Positions 24,663-33,328 of a DNA stretch of 37,955 nt are shown piece by piece (the first letter of the stretch is position 1; the number at the start of each line of letters is the position of its first letter). The notes below the pieces were generated by a model. The model had not been told where the DNA came from, searched no databases, and saw only the letters and a program-made list of their open reading frames with translations. The translations under genes and the position numbers were made by a program. This DNA is from Pseudomonadota bacterium (GTDB taxonomy: Bacteria > Pseudomonadota > Gammaproteobacteria > Burkholderiales > JABEVD01), in assembly GCA_021848705.1 (NCBI GenBank), contig JAJZTT010000007.1, positions 1 through 37,955 on the forward strand, read 5' to 3'.

Positions 24663-24971
24663 ATGAAATCGCTGAAAGTCATTCTTTCCGTAGTCGCCTT
24701 CGCAGCCCTTCCAGTAGCAGCCCATGCGGACATGACAGGGGAGCAGGTGTTCAAGAGCGTCTGCACCAACTGCCATACTGCCGGCGTGATGGGTGCGCCC
24801 AAATTCGGCGACAAGAAGGCATGGGCCCCCAGGATCGCGCAAGGCGAGGATGTGCTGGTCCAGCATGCATTGAAGGGAATCCGCATGATGCCGGCGAGAG
24901 GCGGGAAGAGTTCCCTGACCGACGGCGAAGTAAAGGCGGCCGTCCATTACATGGTTTCCAAAGCCAAGTAA
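24663..24971 (+). CDS. Periplasmic monoheme class I cytochrome c (c5-like)
   Basis: A 102-residue secreted cytochrome. A signal peptide ends after AHA at about residue 22. The haem site is CTNCH (Cys34, Cys37, His38), preceded by GEQVFKSV. GAPKFGDKKAWAPRIAQGEDVLVQHALKG and GIRMMPARGGKSSLTDGEVKAAVHYMV are typical of cytochrome c5; a methionine of RMMPARGG should be the sixth haem ligand. It is a small soluble electron carrier in the periplasm. It has a good ribosome site (AAGGGGG) and a plausible promoter of its own, and is followed 16 nt later by apaH, which may be co-transcribed. Confidence 0.94.
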   Translation: MKSLKVILSVVAFAALPVAAHADMTGEQVFKSVCTNCHTAGVMGAPKFGDKKAWAPRIAQGEDVLVQHALKGIRMMPARGGKSSLTDGEVKAAVHYMVSKAK

Positions 24972-24987
24972 GGAAAATCCGGACTCG

Positions 24988-25815
24988 ATGTCGACTTATG
25001 CGATCGGCGACGTTCAGGGTTGCAGCCATGAGCTTTTCGAACTCGTCGATCTGATCGGCTTCGATTCGGCGCAAGACAGGCTCTGGTTCGTTGGCGATCT
25101 CGTCAACCGGGGCCCCGATTCCGCAGGTGTGCTGCGCTTCGTCAAATCTCTTGGCGATGGCGCGGTCACCGTCCTCGGCAATCACGACCTCCATCTCCTG
25201 ATGGTCGATCGGGGGATGGAGCGTCTCCACAAGAGCGACACCATCCAGGACATATTGTCTTCACCGGACAGGGATGAACTCGTCCACTGGCTTCGGCACA
25301 GGCCGCTATTGCACCGCGAAGGCGGGCGGGTTCTCGTCCATGCGGGAATGCTTCCCTGCTGGTCCGCGGAGAAGGCGGAATCGCTGGCACGCGAAGTGGA
25401 ATCCGCATTGCAGGGCCCGGATCATCCCGAACTGCTCGCCAACCTGTATGGAAACAAGCCCCATTCCTGGGAAGATTCGCTGGAAGGCCATGCGAGGATG
25501 CGGGTCATCGTCAATGCCATGACCAGGATGAGGTTTTGCACGCAGGAAGGGGAGATGGAATTCTCTCACAAGGCGGGAACCGACCGTGCCCCGCAAGGCT
25601 ATCTTCCTTGGTTCGAGGCGAAGGCTCCTGCTTGGAAAGGGAACGAAATCGTATTCGGCCACTGGTCCGCGCTCGGTCTCCTGGTTCGGAAAAATCTACT
25701 CGCGCTCGATACCGGCTGCCTGTGGGGGGGGGCTCTGACCGCAGTCAGGCTCGAAGATCGCAAGGTGTTCCAGATTGCGTGCCGGGGTTGGGCAGATCCA
25801 AAGCTTTTGCAATGA
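24988..25815 (+). CDS. apaH: Symmetrical bis(5'-nucleosyl)-tetraphosphatase ApaH
   Basis: A 275-residue calcineurin-like phosphoesterase that splits Ap4A to two ADP and removes NpnN caps from RNA. The metal-binding motifs are present: GDVQG at the N-terminus (residues 7-11), GDLVNRGPDS, GNHDLHLL and VHAGMLP. GHWSALGLLV and the LDTGCLWGGALTAVRL strand near the C-terminus are typical of ApaH. Length is normal for the family. The 3' end overlaps the olsA-like gene on the other strand by 71 bp. Confidence 0.96.
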   Translation: MSTYAIGDVQGCSHELFELVDLIGFDSAQDRLWFVGDLVNRGPDSAGVLRFVKSLGDGAVTVLGNHDLHLLMVDRGMERLHKSDTIQDILSSPDRDELVHWLRHRPLLHREGGRVLVHAGMLPCWSAEKAESLAREVESALQGPDHPELLANLYGNKPHSWEDSLEGHARMRVIVNAMTRMRFCTQEGEMEFSHKAGTDRAPQGYLPWFEAKAPAWKGNEIVFGHWSALGLLVRKNLLALDTGCLWGGALTAVRLEDRKVFQIACRGWADPKLLQ

Positions 25816-26533
25816 CCGACTCCGCGTGGCGCGCGAGTTCCTTCCGGTTTTTCCCCGATGTCTCGATTCCTTCCGCGAAGATGATTTCCGCACGGACCGC
25901 CTTTCTTCCCAGAATGTGCCAGAGGGATTCCCCGAACGACGTGTCTCCCGCATAGGCGACTGCGGTGTCGACCCGTCCGTCCTCGGTGACATAGCGGATC
26001 GCAGCGGGATGAAGGTTGGCGTTGGTGGTGAGGACGGGCTCGAGGAGCGGTGCACGGAAGCTCAGGATGCTCAGCCCGTCGCTCGTCGTTCCTTCCGGAA
26101 ACACCGCGACGAGATCGCCGGATGAAATCGCATCGGTGATCGCCTGGTTGATGCGGGGCGTGTCGGCGCGCCTTTCCCGCTCGACGAAGAGCACGCCGGT
26201 TTTTTCGCTCAGCCATCCCACCACCGGCCAGTTCCTGATTTCGGATTTTGCGACGAATCGGGGAGGGCAGACCGTGTTGATGAGATAGATGTCGAGCCAG
26301 GAGACATGGTTTGCGACGAGCAGCGACTCCCGCTCCGGAGGAGTTCCGGAGACGGAAAGCGAGACGTTGAGGATCCTGAGCAGCTTTCCGGACCAGTTGC
26401 GGATCAGCTTCCTGCGCCTCGTCCTGCCGCTGCAGGGGAACACGGTGCTCACCGTGAGCACCCCTTTCGCGAGATGGATCCCGAGGCGGGCGAGCCGGTA
26501 GGCCCGCACCGCTTGATGTTTTCCGAAGGCCAT
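25745..26533 (-). CDS. olsA: Lysophospholipid acyltransferase, probable OlsA
   Basis: A 262-residue PlsC-family acyltransferase. The catalytic motif NHVSWLD (HX4D) is at about residues 75-81, followed by the acceptor-binding FVEREEERR-like block (here LFVERERRAD) and FPEGTT at about 146-151. One hydrophobic N-terminal segment may attach it to the membrane. The gene follows olsB by 37 nt, which supports the role of OlsA: adding the second acyl chain to lyso-ornithine lipid. On sequence alone a 1-acylglycerol-3-phosphate acyltransferase remains possible. The C-terminal end overlaps apaH on the opposite strand. Confidence 0.85.
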   Translation of the reverse strand: MAFGKHQAVRAYRLARLGIHLAKGVLTVSTVFPCSGRTRRRKLIRNWSGKLLRILNVSLSVSGTPPERESLLVANHVSWLDIYLINTVCPPRFVAKSEIRNWPVVGWLSEKTGVLFVERERRADTPRINQAITDAISSGDLVAVFPEGTTSDGLSILSFRAPLLEPVLTTNANLHPAAIRYVTEDGRVDTAVAYAGDTSFGESLWHILGRKAVRAEIIFAEGIETSGKNRKELARHAESVIAKALDLPNPGTQSGTPCDLRA

Positions 26534-26570
26534 GCGTGATTCTAGATCCGCGATCCAAAAACGTCCAGCA

Positions 26571-27347
26571 TCACTCCGGAATGACCATTGCCTGGTTCTT
26601 CTTCATGAAGTGTCGCTCGTAGCGGGAGGACATGCGGGAGAGCGGGAGCATCATCAGCAGGTCTGCGGTATTGAAGTCCGGGTCCCAGGCGGGGTCGCCG
26701 CATACATAGGCGCCGAGCCGCAGGTAGCCTTTCAGAAGCGGAGGGATGGCGGGCTCCAGATGGCAGTTCAGTGCGTCCAGAGGCAGCGAGCAACGCGGGA
26801 AAACCCGGTATTCGGCCGGACTCAGGCTGCGATCCCTGATCTTCTCGAAGATGCTGGCGGCATTGTGTCCCCCGTCGGTCATGCTGATGCTCGCGCAGCC
26901 GATGAGATACTGGTAATGGTGCGCCTGCATGTATTGGGCGATTCCGGACCAGAGCAGGGCGATGGTGGCGCCGTTCCGGTAATCGGCGTGGACGCAGGAG
27001 CGGCCCACTTCGACCGTGCTGTCCCGAAGGTGGTTGAGGCGGGTGAGATCGAATTCGTCGTCGGAATAGAATCCCCCGATTTTTCTGGCCTGCATGCTGT
27101 CCAGGATCCGGTAGGTGCCGACCACTTCATTGGTGAATTCGTCGCGAACCAGCAGGTGCCGACAGAATGGGTCGAAGATGTCGCTGTCCACGCCTTCTTC
27201 CCGGACGTCGAGGCGAGCGCCCATTTCCTCGACGAAAACCCGGTACCTGAGTCGCTGCGCTTCGAGTATTTCCGACATGGAACGGGCGAAGTGCAGCGAC
27301 AGCTTCTTGCCGGCACCCTGGGTATCCTGAATTTGCTGAAGAAACAT
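26571..27347 (-). CDS. olsB: Ornithine N-acyltransferase OlsB
   Basis: A 258-residue GNAT-type acyltransferase. It has the OlsB pattern: EAQRLRYRVFVEEMGA, DIFDPFCRHLLVRD, VVGTYRIL, EVGRSCVHADYRNGATIALLWSGIAQYM, IGCASISMTD, and further on PPLLKGYLRLGAYVCGDPAWDPDFNTADLLMML. The enzyme links a 3-hydroxyacyl chain from acyl carrier protein to ornithine, giving lyso-ornithine lipid, which OlsA then completes. Ornithine lipids replace phospholipids under phosphate limitation in many proteobacteria. A strong ribosome site (GGAGGT, five bases before the ATG) supports the start. No Pho box was recognised in the 83-nt gap upstream. Confidence 0.92.
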   Translation of the reverse strand: MFLQQIQDTQGAGKKLSLHFARSMSEILEAQRLRYRVFVEEMGARLDVREEGVDSDIFDPFCRHLLVRDEFTNEVVGTYRILDSMQARKIGGFYSDDEFDLTRLNHLRDSTVEVGRSCVHADYRNGATIALLWSGIAQYMQAHHYQYLIGCASISMTDGGHNAASIFEKIRDRSLSPAEYRVFPRCSLPLDALNCHLEPAIPPLLKGYLRLGAYVCGDPAWDPDFNTADLLMMLPLSRMSSRYERHFMKKNQAMVIPE

Positions 27348-27430
27348 GTCTTACCTCCGAAAATTGTATTTCGGTATAAGACATTAAGCCTTTCAGGTGA
27401 CACCCGGGTGACGGATCCGTTGCATTTTGA

Positions 27431-28369
27431 TTAAACTCCCAGATCGGAGCCGAATGCATCGCGAAAGCGGACCCTGATCTCCTCGATGCCGTGATGGTGG
27501 TTCTGACCGCCGCGGTTGGCGATCTTGAGCGAGCCGAGCAGCGAAGCGAGTCGCCCGGTCTGGTGCCAGTCCATGTCTTTCGAAAGTCCGTAGAGCAGCC
27601 CTGCGCGGTATGCGTCGCCGCAGCCGGTCGGGTCGATGACCGCGGCAGGCTTGACTGCCGGGATCCTGATCTCCTCTCCGCCGGAGTGGATCAGCGAGCC
27701 TTCCGCGCCCAGCGTGATGATCAGCGCCTTGACGTGTTTCGCCAGCTCTTCCGCAGTCTTTCCGGTCTTTTCCTGCAGCATGCGCGCTTCGTAGTCGTTG
27801 ACCGTGAGATAATCCGCCTTCATGATGAACTCCATCAGTTCATCGCCGCTGAACATCGGCATTCCCTGGCCGGGGTCGAAGATGAAGGGAATGCCCGCCT
27901 CATGGAATTCCTTTGCATGCAGCATCATTCCGTCCCGGCCGTCCGGGGAGACGATGCCGAGGCCGATTCCCCCGGCATCCTTCACGCTGTTGAGGTGCGA
28001 GTAATTCATCGCGCCAGGGTGGAAGGCGGTGATCTGGTTGTCCTTCACGTCGGTCGTGATGAAAGCCTGGGCGCAGAAGGTACCTTCGACATGTTTCACA
28101 TGGGTGGTGTCCAGCCCGAGCTTTTCCATCCTGTAGGAATAGGGCTGGTGATCGTCGCCCACGGTCGCCATGACGATCGCCTCGCCCCCCAGCATCTTCA
28201 GGTTGTAGGCGATGTTTCCGGCGCATCCGCCGAATTCGCGCCGCATGTCGGGTACCAGGAAGGCGACATTGAGGATGTGGATCTGCTCGGGGAGGATGTG
28301 CTTTCCGAATTCATCATGGAATACCATGATGGTGTCATATGCGATGGATCCGCAAATCAGGGATTTCAT
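27431..28369 (-). CDS. PfkB-family carbohydrate/adenosine kinase
   Basis: A 312-residue ribokinase-like enzyme. It has GGCAGNIAYNLKMLG near the N-terminus (first PfkB signature), NDYEARML and the second signature DPTGCGDAYRAGLLYGL, which holds the catalytic aspartate and the anion hole. It is very similar in layout to proteins annotated as adenosine kinase, but substrate specificity cannot be told from sequence. ATG 28369 follows AAGGA at good spacing, 8 nt after the reductase stop, so it is co-transcribed with that gene. Confidence 0.88.
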   Translation of the reverse strand: MKSLICGSIAYDTIMVFHDEFGKHILPEQIHILNVAFLVPDMRREFGGCAGNIAYNLKMLGGEAIVMATVGDDHQPYSYRMEKLGLDTTHVKHVEGTFCAQAFITTDVKDNQITAFHPGAMNYSHLNSVKDAGGIGLGIVSPDGRDGMMLHAKEFHEAGIPFIFDPGQGMPMFSGDELMEFIMKADYLTVNDYEARMLQEKTGKTAEELAKHVKALIITLGAEGSLIHSGGEEIRIPAVKPAAVIDPTGCGDAYRAGLLYGLSKDMDWHQTGRLASLLGSLKIANRGGQNHHHGIEEIRVRFRDAFGSDLGV

Positions 28370-28377
28370 TGCTGTCC

Positions 28378-29394
28378 TTATTTTAACGAGAATGTGAAAG
28401 CGTCGGAGAAAAAGGATGCCGTGGGAAGGGATCTCTTCGAGGTGAAGTCCTGGTGGGCTGCCTGCACCATGAGGGGAGACCCGCAGGCATAGACCTGGAA
28501 TCCGGAAAGGTCCGAATAATCATCCATCACTGCCTGGTGCACGTAGCCGGTCCTCCCTGTCCATCCGTCCTCCGGGGCCGGGTCGGAAAGCACCGGAACA
28601 TAGCTGAAATTGTCCTGCCCGGCGGCCCATTTTTCCGGGAGTTCCGCCATGTACAGGTCTTCCTTCCTGTATGCGCCCCAATAGAGCTTCATTTCGCGCT
28701 TGATGCCGTGATGAAGCGCGTGCTCGACGATGCTCTTGATCGGGGCGAATCCGGTTCCGCTCGCGAGCAGGATGATGGGTTTTTCGGAATCCTCGTCGAG
28801 GGTGAAGTTGCCGAGAGGGCCTTCGAAGCGCAGAATGTCCTTTTCCTTCATTTCGTGAAATACGAAATGACTGTAGCTGCCGCCGGGAACCTGGCGAATG
28901 TGCAGTTCGAGGAGTTCGTCGTCGTGAGGCGCATTGGCGAGCGAAAAGCTGCGGCGCTTGCCGTCCTTCAGCAGGATGTCGATGTACTGACCGGCCAGGA
29001 ACTGCAGGCGCTCGTTCGAGGGAAGCTTCAGCTTGAGGACCATGGTGTCCTTGCCGGCAAGGATCATGTTCTGCACCCTGCAGGGCATGGTCTTCACCTG
29101 GATGTCCTTCGCCGCTTTCACTTCCCTGCAGTCGATGACGAGGTCCGAGGTTGCTCTCGCGCAGCAGAAAAGCGCCATTCCGGAATCGAGTTCGTCCGCG
29201 CTCAATGCCTTTTTGTCGTATTTGCCATGATCGACGCTTCCTTCCAGGATCTTTCCCTTGCAGGCGCCGCATGCGCCATTCCTGCAGCCGTAAGGAAGGT
29301 CGTATCCTTCCCGAAGCGCAGCTTCCAGGATGGATTCGCCTTCCTCCTGGGTGAAAGTGTGCTGGCTGGATTGGATGGTGATTTTATGGGGCAT
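28378..29394 (-). CDS. Ferredoxin-domain NAD(P)H flavin reductase
   Basis: A 338-residue electron-transfer protein. The first 90 residues are a plant-type 2Fe-2S ferredoxin domain (YGCRNGACGACKGKI, later CCARA supplying the fourth cysteine). Then come an FAD-binding domain with GQYIDILLKDGKRRSFSLANAP and an NAD-binding domain with LASGTGFAPIKSIVEHAL and VYACGSP. This build occurs in CDP-6-deoxy-delta-3,4-glucoseen reductases and in oxygenase reductases; a dedicated sugar dehydratase partner is not in the window. ATG 29394 has AGGTGA at six bases; the open frame extends further upstream without a ribosome site. It precedes the PfkB kinase gene. Confidence 0.88.
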   Translation of the reverse strand: MPHKITIQSSQHTFTQEEGESILEAALREGYDLPYGCRNGACGACKGKILEGSVDHGKYDKKALSADELDSGMALFCCARATSDLVIDCREVKAAKDIQVKTMPCRVQNMILAGKDTMVLKLKLPSNERLQFLAGQYIDILLKDGKRRSFSLANAPHDDELLELHIRQVPGGSYSHFVFHEMKEKDILRFEGPLGNFTLDEDSEKPIILLASGTGFAPIKSIVEHALHHGIKREMKLYWGAYRKEDLYMAELPEKWAAGQDNFSYVPVLSDPAPEDGWTGRTGYVHQAVMDDYSDLSGFQVYACGSPLMVQAAHQDFTSKRSLPTASFFSDAFTFSLK

Positions 29395-29434
29395 GTATTT
29401 CACCTTTGGTCGGTCGAATGTAGAATTTATCCAT

Positions 29435-30286
29435 ATGAAAAATCTTCTCATCATCGGCTGCGGAGACATCGGTCTTCGCGCAGCGGCGATGCTGCGGCAT
29501 CGCTACAGGGTTTTGGCGCTGTCCCATTCCCCTGCACGCTTCGAGGCACTGCGGGAGGCGGGCGTCCTTCCCATTCCCGGCGATCTGGACGATCCGGAAA
29601 GCCTGTGGCGAATTGCAGGCACCGCGCAAACCGTGCTCCATCTCGCCCCCCCTTCCTCTTCCGGGGAGTGCGATGCGAGAACCCGCAATCTGCTCGCGGC
29701 ATTGTCAGCAAAATGCAGTATCCTACCACATCGCCTGATCTATATCAGTACCAGCGGGGTGTACGGGAACTGCGACGGGGAATGGGTGCCCGAGACGAGG
29801 CCGGCGAGGCCGGAAACGCAGCGTGCGGCCCGGAGACTGGATGCCGAGAACAGGATCAGGAAATGGGGGCGTGAGAATCGGGTTTCCGTTTCGATTCTTC
29901 GCGTTCCGGGGATCTTTTCCAGGGAGAGAATCTCGGTCGATCGTCTGAAGATGCCGGTTCTCTCCCCGGAAGACGACGTCCATACCAATCACATCCATGC
30001 AGAGGATCTGGCGCGAGCGCTGGCGCTTTCCTTGCGGCGCGGAGCCCCGGGGCGGATCTACAATGTCTGCGACGACTCCGGTCTGAAAATGGGCGAATAT
30101 TTCGAGCTCGTCGCATCCAGGCTGGGCATGCCCCCCCCGGAGAGGATGAGGCGGGAGGAAGTGAGGGGCAGGATCTCGCCGATGATGTATTCCTTTCTCT
30201 GCGAATCGAGGCGACTCGTGAACGGCAGGATGAAGTCGGAACTCGGGCTCGCGCTTCGCTATCCCCGTGTCGTGGATGCGCTCTAG
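29435..30286 (+). CDS. NAD(P)-binding epimerase/dehydratase-like protein
   Basis: A 283-residue protein of the extended short-chain dehydrogenase type. The dinucleotide-binding motif is IIGCGDIGLRAAAML at the N-terminus. LIYISTSGVYG is the usual serine-containing strand, but the YxxxK motif is replaced around PETQRAARRLDAEN, so catalysis may be lost or altered. NHIHAEDLARAL and IYNVCDDS are typical of the C-terminal substrate part. The start at 29435 is 40 bp from the divergent reductase gene. It is similar to proteins annotated as NAD-dependent epimerases of unknown substrate. Its TAG stop overlaps the TAG stop of fxsA on the other strand. Confidence 0.8.
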   Translation: MKNLLIIGCGDIGLRAAAMLRHRYRVLALSHSPARFEALREAGVLPIPGDLDDPESLWRIAGTAQTVLHLAPPSSSGECDARTRNLLAALSAKCSILPHRLIYISTSGVYGNCDGEWVPETRPARPETQRAARRLDAENRIRKWGRENRVSVSILRVPGIFSRERISVDRLKMPVLSPEDDVHTNHIHAEDLARALALSLRRGAPGRIYNVCDDSGLKMGEYFELVASRLGMPPPERMRREEVRGRISPMMYSFLCESRRLVNGRMKSELGLALRYPRVVDAL

Positions 30287-30627
30287 TCCATCCTATGGAA
30301 TTTGCCTTCGATGATCCCGTCTTCGATCGTCCTGGTCCGCTTCGGCCAGAGCAGGACGACGATGGCTGCGAGGTCGGAGAGGATGCCCGGCACGATGAGC
30401 AGGATGCCTGCGACCAGGTTTCTTGCAGGCAATGCGCCCAGATTCGCAGGCATGAAAGCCCGTTTGAGGAAGGTCCTGTATTCGCTTTTCAGCAATTGCC
30501 ATCCCGCCCAGGCGCTGGCTGCGAGCAGCAGGATGACCGGCAGGACACCGGCGAACTCCGCCAGCCTGATCAGAAAATAGATCTCGACGAAAGAAAAAGC
30601 GAGTAAAATGGTCAGCAGGATTTTCAC
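30283..30627 (-). CDS. fxsA: FxsA-family membrane protein
   Basis: A 114-residue inner-membrane protein with three or four hydrophobic spans. It starts VKILLTILLAFSFVEIYFLIRL, then LLLAASAWAGWQLLKSE, LVAGILLIVPGILSDLAAIVVLLWP, which is the FxsA hallmark (PGxLSD). In E. coli FxsA can relieve exclusion of phage T7 by the F plasmid; its normal job is unknown. I prefer GTG 30627, preceded by GGAAA, to a TTG 12 bases earlier that has no ribosome site. Its start lies only 11 bp from the divergent cutA start, so the promoters must reach into each other's coding region. Confidence 0.88.
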   Translation of the reverse strand: MKILLTILLAFSFVEIYFLIRLAEFAGVLPVILLLAASAWAGWQLLKSEYRTFLKRAFMPANLGALPARNLVAGILLIVPGILSDLAAIVVLLWPKRTRTIEDGIIEGKFHRMD

Positions 30628-30638
30628 GATGGTTTCCA

Positions 30639-30953
30639 ATGGAAGCGTTGCTCGTCATCACCAGCCTGCCCGAAAGGGAGCAGGCTTACAGGCTTGCGCA
30701 AAAGCTGGTCGAATCCCGGCTCGCGGCTTGCGTGAACATCCAGGCGGGCTGTGACTCGATTTACGCCTGGAAAGGCGCAATCGAGACTGCAGCCGAGGTG
30801 CCTCTTCTCATCAAGACCGTTGCGAGGCATTATCGCGCAGTGGAAGAAATGATCAGGAGTCACCATCCTTACGAACTTCCGGAGATCCTCGCTGTCTCCC
30901 CCTGCAATGGCCTTCCCGAATATCTGGGGTGGATCGAATCAGAGACGCTTTGA
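30639..30953 (+). CDS. cutA: Divalent-cation tolerance protein CutA
   Basis: A 104-residue CutA1-type protein of normal length. It starts ALLVITSLPEREQAYRLAQKLVESRLAACVNI, then SIYAWKGAIETAAEVPLLIKT and HPYELPEILAVS, all signature segments of the trimeric CutA fold. It has been linked to copper tolerance in E. coli, though its exact role is unclear. No typical ribosome site precedes the ATG. It is followed after 2 nt by dsbD, as in E. coli, where cutA and dsbD are also neighbours. Confidence 0.94.
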   Translation: MEALLVITSLPEREQAYRLAQKLVESRLAACVNIQAGCDSIYAWKGAIETAAEVPLLIKTVARHYRAVEEMIRSHHPYELPEILAVSPCNGLPEYLGWIESETL

Positions 30954-30955
30954 CG

Positions 30956-32764
30956 ATGCAACCACAACGATTCATTTTAATCCTTTTTCTCCTTTTGACC
31001 AGCATTTCTTCGGCGATGGCGGGAGAGTCGCTGTTTTCTTCCCTCAAAACCGATCTTTTCGGACCTCCGCCCAAATTCCTGAAGCCCGAAGAGGCCTTCA
31101 AGGTGAGCGTCGCCGCTGTCGACGGGCATACTGTGGCGGTGAAGTATGTTCCGGCCGAAGGGTATTACCTCTACAAGGCAAGGCTCAAGTTCTCGCTCGA
31201 AAATGCCCCGGGACTCGCGATCGAAAGGGTCGATCTTCCCCAGGGGGAGCTGAAGGATGATCTCAACCTGGGAAGGACGGAAGTCTACCATCAGGCTTTC
31301 ACGGCCAATGTGGTGCTCGATCGGGGAAAGGGCGCGACCGGGAAGATGACCCTGCTTCTCAATTATCAGGGGTGCAGTTCGAAGGGGCTCTGCTACGAAC
31401 CGATCGATGCGAAATACGATATCCGGTTGCCTGATGCTGGAAGCGCAGAGGCGCCTTCCGGCAAGATCGTCGACCAGACTTCCGGCATTGCGAAACTGAT
31501 GGGGAGCGGCAACTACTGGCTGATCATCGCTTCCTTCACCGGGTTCGGATTGTTGCTCGCACTCACTCCGTGCACCTTTCCGATGATCCCGATCCTTTCC
31601 GGAATCATCGTCGGTCACGGTGCGAAGCTGACCAAAACCAGGGGGTTCATCCTTTCCCTCGCCTATGTGCTCGGGCTTTCCATCGTGTATTCGATCGCAG
31701 GGGTGGCTGCCGGATTTTCCGGCGTGCTCATATCCGACCTGCTCCAGACTCCGTGGGCGCTCGGCGGATTCGCCCTGATTTTCGTGGCGCTCTCTCTTTC
31801 CATGTTCGGCCTGTACGATCTGCAGCTGCCGAGCTTTCTGCAGAGCAGGCTTTCCGAAACCAGCAACCGCCTGCAGGGCGGGCACCTTTCCGGGGTTTTT
31901 CTGATGGGGGCGCTGTCCGCGCTGATCGTTGGTCCCTGCTGTGCTGCTCCTCTGGCCGGTGCGCTGCTCTATATCGGTCGGACCCATGACGTGCTGCTCG
32001 GCGGATCCGCGCTTTTCGCGATGGGGTTCGGCATGGGGTTGCCTCTCATTGCCATCGGCATTTCCGCCGGAACGCTTTTGCCGAAGGCGGGGCCGTGGAT
32101 GCAGTCCGTGAAGAATTTCTTCGGCGTGGCGCTTCTTGCGCTCGCGATCTGGATCGTCTCCCCGATCCTGCCTGCTGCAGCGGTCATGCTGTTTTATGCT
32201 GCGCTTTTCATCGTCTCCTCGATCTACATGCACGCCATCGACCCGCTTCCTCCGGGTGCATCCGGATTCAGGAAGCTGTGGAAGGGGGTGGGCGTGATCG
32301 GGTTGCTCGTCGGCGTGGCTTTCCTGGCCGGCGCGCTCAGCGGTGGTCGGGATGTGATGCACCCGCTTTCCGGGCTTGCCGGAAATGCAGGGGCCGCGCC
32401 GGTCGATGGAGGGGTGCACTTCCAAAGGGTGAAGAGCGTCGCCGATCTCGACGGGGTGCTGGCGAAAAGTCGCGGACGATTCGTGATGCTCGATTTTTAC
32501 GCGGACTGGTGCATCTCCTGCAAGGAAATGGAGCATGGCGCTTTCAGCGATCCCAGGGTCGTGGCGAAACTTGCCGATGTCGTGCTGGTCCAGGCGGATG
32601 TCACCGAGAATTCGCCCGAAGATGCCGCGCTACTCAAGCGGTTCAACCTTTTCGGGCCCCCGGGCATCATTCTCTTTGACAGGCAGGGGGCGCAGATCGT
32701 GCGCCTCGTGGGCGCCCAGGACGCGGAAGAATTCCTGTCCACCCTGAATGCCGCCTCGATATGA
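30956..32764 (+). CDS. dsbD: Thiol:disulfide interchange protein DsbD
   Basis: A 602-residue inner-membrane protein that carries electrons from cytoplasmic thioredoxin to the periplasm. A signal peptide ends near residue 23 (AMA). The periplasmic n-domain has the cysteine pair of YQGCSSKGLCYEP. Eight hydrophobic spans follow, with the membrane cysteines in LTPCTFPMIPILSG and GPCCAAPLAG. The C-terminal thioredoxin-like domain has CISC in YADWCISCKEME. The start at 30956 gives the signal peptide and lies 2 nt after cutA. Its stop overlaps the tlpA start (ATGA). It should keep the adjacent thioredoxin-like protein reduced for cytochrome c maturation or disulfide isomerisation. Confidence 0.96.
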   Translation: MQPQRFILILFLLLTSISSAMAGESLFSSLKTDLFGPPPKFLKPEEAFKVSVAAVDGHTVAVKYVPAEGYYLYKARLKFSLENAPGLAIERVDLPQGELKDDLNLGRTEVYHQAFTANVVLDRGKGATGKMTLLLNYQGCSSKGLCYEPIDAKYDIRLPDAGSAEAPSGKIVDQTSGIAKLMGSGNYWLIIASFTGFGLLLALTPCTFPMIPILSGIIVGHGAKLTKTRGFILSLAYVLGLSIVYSIAGVAAGFSGVLISDLLQTPWALGGFALIFVALSLSMFGLYDLQLPSFLQSRLSETSNRLQGGHLSGVFLMGALSALIVGPCCAAPLAGALLYIGRTHDVLLGGSALFAMGFGMGLPLIAIGISAGTLLPKAGPWMQSVKNFFGVALLALAIWIVSPILPAAAVMLFYAALFIVSSIYMHAIDPLPPGASGFRKLWKGVGVIGLLVGVAFLAGALSGGRDVMHPLSGLAGNAGAAPVDGGVHFQRVKSVADLDGVLAKSRGRFVMLDFYADWCISCKEMEHGAFSDPRVVAKLADVVLVQADVTENSPEDAALLKRFNLFGPPGIILFDRQGAQIVRLVGAQDAEEFLSTLNAASI

Positions 32765-33258
32765 GGATTTTCCGGTATTTCTTTCCGCTGCTGCTGGCAA
32801 TTGCCATTTTGGCGGTTTATGTCTATCATGCCAGTTCTCCGGAAGGGAAGGACAAGGCGAAGCTGGAAGCCGTCCTTGCAGCAACGCTTCCTGATCTGGA
32901 TGGAAAAAAGCAGGCGATCTCGCAATGGCGGGGCAAGGTGCTCGTGGTGAATTTCTGGGCTTCCTGGTGTCCACCTTGCAGGGCGGAAATGCCGGGATTC
33001 GTAGACCTGCAGAAGAAATATGGGGGGAAAGGGCTCGTTTTCGTCGGGATTGCACTGGATTCCGCCGAGAAGGCTGCCGGTTTTGCGAACAGCATAGGCG
33101 TCAATTACCCCATCCTGGTCGACCCGGATTCGACCGTTCTATCCCTATCCGGATTGCCGTTTACCGCAGTTTTCGACAGGCAGGGGAATCTCGTCGCGAC
33201 CCATACCGGTGCGGTTCCAGAAGAAAAGCTTGAAGGGATCGTCGGCAAACTGCTGTGA
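32761..33258 (+). CDS. TlpA/ResA-like thioredoxin-fold lipid- or membrane-anchored protein
   Basis: A 165-residue protein with one N-terminal membrane anchor (residues 6-23, YFFPLLLAIAILAVYVY) and a periplasmic thioredoxin fold. The redox motif WCPPC is in VVNFWASWCPPCRAEMPGF, and PFTAVFDRQGNLV supplies the cis-proline region. WCPPC and the overall layout fit TlpA/ResA/DsbE proteins, which reduce apocytochrome c or other periplasmic thiols. Translational coupling with dsbD (ATGA) strongly suggests DsbD as the electron donor. Confidence 0.92.
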   Translation: MRIFRYFFPLLLAIAILAVYVYHASSPEGKDKAKLEAVLAATLPDLDGKKQAISQWRGKVLVVNFWASWCPPCRAEMPGFVDLQKKYGGKGLVFVGIALDSAEKAAGFANSIGVNYPILVDPDSTVLSLSGLPFTAVFDRQGNLVATHTGAVPEEKLEGIVGKLL

Positions 33259-33328
33259 ATTTCCTGTAAAATGACGTGATTTTCGTTGAAACTGGACAAA
33301 TGCAGTTCGTTTGCGGCAAACTTGCGCG

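Noticed and set aside
30977-32536. 519-codon antisense frame under dsbD
   Set aside because: The plus strand encodes all DsbD cysteine motifs; the antisense protein has no recognisable feature.
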